This document shows, piece by piece, positions 5,491 to 6,900 of a DNA stretch of 6,900 nucleotides. A program made the position numbers and the translations under genes. The stretch is taken from contig JAQVIB010000110.1 of the NCBI GenBank assembly GCA_028695945.1, positions 1-6,900 on the forward strand, given 5' to 3'. The DNA is from Lachnospiraceae bacterium. GTDB taxonomy: Bacteria; Bacillota; Clostridia; Lachnospirales; Anaerotignaceae. Position 1 is the stretch's first letter, and every line of letters begins with the position of its first letter. The notes under the pieces are model-generated. The model did not search any database. It worked only from the letters and a program-made list of their open reading frames with translations, and was not told where the DNA came from.

Positions 5491-6525
5491 TTACTCCTTA
5501 TTTTTCCTCATGTTGTTAAAAAAATATATTACAAAACTTAACACAAACACAGTAAGCACAATAACTACAAGTGCTTTGGTATCTTTAAAGGTTATAAATA
5601 TTGCCAAAAGACCACCCAGAATACTAATTCCGTAAAGTATCATAACTGCCTGCTTTTGTGTAAAGCCTCTGTCAATAAGACGGTGGTGCAGATGTCCTCT
5701 GTCAGGGGTCATTATAGACTCTCCCTTTGCTATACGTCTGCCCATTGCAAAAAGTGTATCAAAAATAGGAAGTCCCAGTGAAAGCATTGAAACAACCAGT
5801 GCTAGCATTGCGTAACCCTTGAAAACACCAAGTACACTTGTTACCGAAAGAGTGAATCCCAAAAATGTTGCCCCAGTATCACCCATAAAAATCTGTGCTG
5901 GGTTAAAATTACGTGGCAAAAATCCAAGACAGCTTCCAGCAAGGGTTGCTGTTAGAACAACTGCTATTTCATCGCCTGTAATAATGCAAAGTACCATTAA
6001 AGAAAGTGCGGCAATAGAGCTAACACCTGCCGCCAGACCATCAAGACCATCTATTAAGTTAACCGCATTTGTAACGCCAACAATCCATAAAAGGGTTATT
6101 GGTACACTAAGCTTCTGCAACGCCGCATTAAAAGGCCAAAATACAACATTAATGCGAACCCCTGAGTAAACTACAACAAGCGCGGCAACAATTTGAACCA
6201 AAAACTTAAACTTTGCACGCAAATTAAAGCAGTCATCAAACATGCCCAGCACAACAATAATACCAGAACCTATAACAAACCCCGCAATTTGCTGCGACTG
6301 CTTATGGTCCATAAATCTGTACAGTAAAAGAATTGTAAGTAAAAAACCGACTACTATGGCAATACCACCCATACGCGGCATAGGTTTTGCATGCATTCCT
6401 CTTGCCTTTGGATAATCTATAGCCCCAACCTTAAGGGACAATTTTTTAGCGACAGGTGTCATTACGTTGGAAATTGCAAATGCCGTAGAAAACGCCGCTA
6501 TATATAAAACCCAATCGTGTTCCAA
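5491..6525 (-). CDS. tagO: Polyprenyl-phosphate GlcNAc-1-phosphate transferase (WecA/TagO/MraY family)
   Basis: This 344-residue multi-pass membrane enzyme transfers a sugar-1-phosphate, probably GlcNAc-1-P from UDP-GlcNAc, to undecaprenyl phosphate. This is the first step of wall teichoic acid or other wall-linked glycopolymer synthesis, on the inner face of the membrane. About ten or eleven hydrophobic segments are visible. Family motifs are all present: '[18 protein letters not shown]' (37-54), DD at 97-98 in '[12 protein letters not shown]', '[13 protein letters not shown]' (153-165), GDTG (215-218), and HLHH (278-281), the histidine motif that separates WecA/TagO from MraY. The start is TTG (6523-6525), supported by GGGAGAGG (6532-6539); no in-frame ATG or GTG lies between it and the upstream in-frame stop at 6547-6549, which is also the stop of upp. 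It follows upp by 21 bp, a neighbourhood that is common in Clostridia, so the two are probably co-transcribed. Confidence 0.92.
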   Translation of the reverse strand: MEHDWVLYIAAFSTAFAISNVMTPVAKKLSLKVGAIDYPKARGMHAKPMPRMGGIAIVVGFLLTILLLYRFMDHKQSQQIAGFVIGSGIIVVLGMFDDCFNLRAKFKFLVQIVAALVVVYSGVRINVVFWPFNAALQKLSVPITLLWIVGVTNAVNLIDGLDGLAAGVSSIAALSLMVLCIITGDEIAVVLTATLAGSCLGFLPRNFNPAQIFMGDTGATFLGFTLSVTSVLGVFKGYAMLALVVSMLSLGLPIFDTLFAMGRRIAKGESIMTPDRGHLHHRLIDRGFTQKQAVMILYGISILGGLLAIFITFKDTKALVVIVLTVFVLSFVIYFFNNMRKNKE

Positions 6526-6531
6526 ATTTAA

Positions 6532-6539
6532 CCTCTCCC
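6532..6539 (-). promoter_or_regulatory. Ribosome binding site that decides the TTG start of the transferase gene
   Basis: GGGAGAGG on the minus strand ends six bases before the TTG at 6523-6525. The nearby ATG (6543-6545) is in another frame and meets TAA at once, so TTG is the best start. Confidence 0.7.
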
Positions 6540-6546
6540 AAGCATG

Positions 6547-6900
<354 letters not shown>

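Overview
This window looks like part of a low-GC Firmicute chromosome, most likely from class Clostridia and perhaps Lachnospirales-like. The evidence is AT-rich DNA, strong AGGAGG ribosome binding sites, a DnaD-domain primosome protein followed by a DnaI/DnaC-type loader with a C4 zinc cluster, rubrerythrin (typical of anaerobes), and a secreted protein with a copper amine oxidase N-terminal ('stalk') domain. I cannot name the genus. All seven supported genes lie on the minus strand, so the window is read from high to low coordinates.

Region by region, in the direction of transcription: the 3' part of upp (uracil salvage, cut by the right edge) is followed after a 21-bp gap by a WecA/TagO-type polyprenyl-phosphate GlcNAc-1-phosphate transferase that starts with TTG. 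After another 20-bp gap comes rubrerythrin, closed by a clear intrinsic terminator (about 4885-4920). A short extended -10 promoter then drives a two-gene replication operon, a DnaD-domain protein and a helicase loader, which ends in a weak AT-rich hairpin. Next is a two-gene envelope operon: a stalk-domain secreted protein and a secreted TolC-like coiled-coil protein, closed by a perfect 14-bp hairpin terminator (775-809). The 419-bp gap at 401-819 is mostly regulatory DNA. It serves the last gene, an exported Thr/Ala/Gly-rich protein (start at 400, cut by the left edge) that I do not recognise and that may be an abundant surface protein.

The most interesting signal is regulatory. Three sigma-A-like promoters upstream of the exported-protein genes each have, just upstream of the -35, a direct repeat of TGTAAC with 11-bp periodicity (TGTAAC-N5-TGTAAC, once ending TGTAAG). 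This fits the published WalR (YycF) consensus TGTWAH-N5-TGTWAH and also resembles PhoP-type boxes. It suggests that one OmpR-family response regulator controls the envelope protein genes in this window. The second notable point is a TolC-fold exported protein in what looks like a single-membrane lineage, with very short sequence where the outer-membrane barrel strands would normally be. No mobile element, CRISPR array, rRNA or tRNA was seen.
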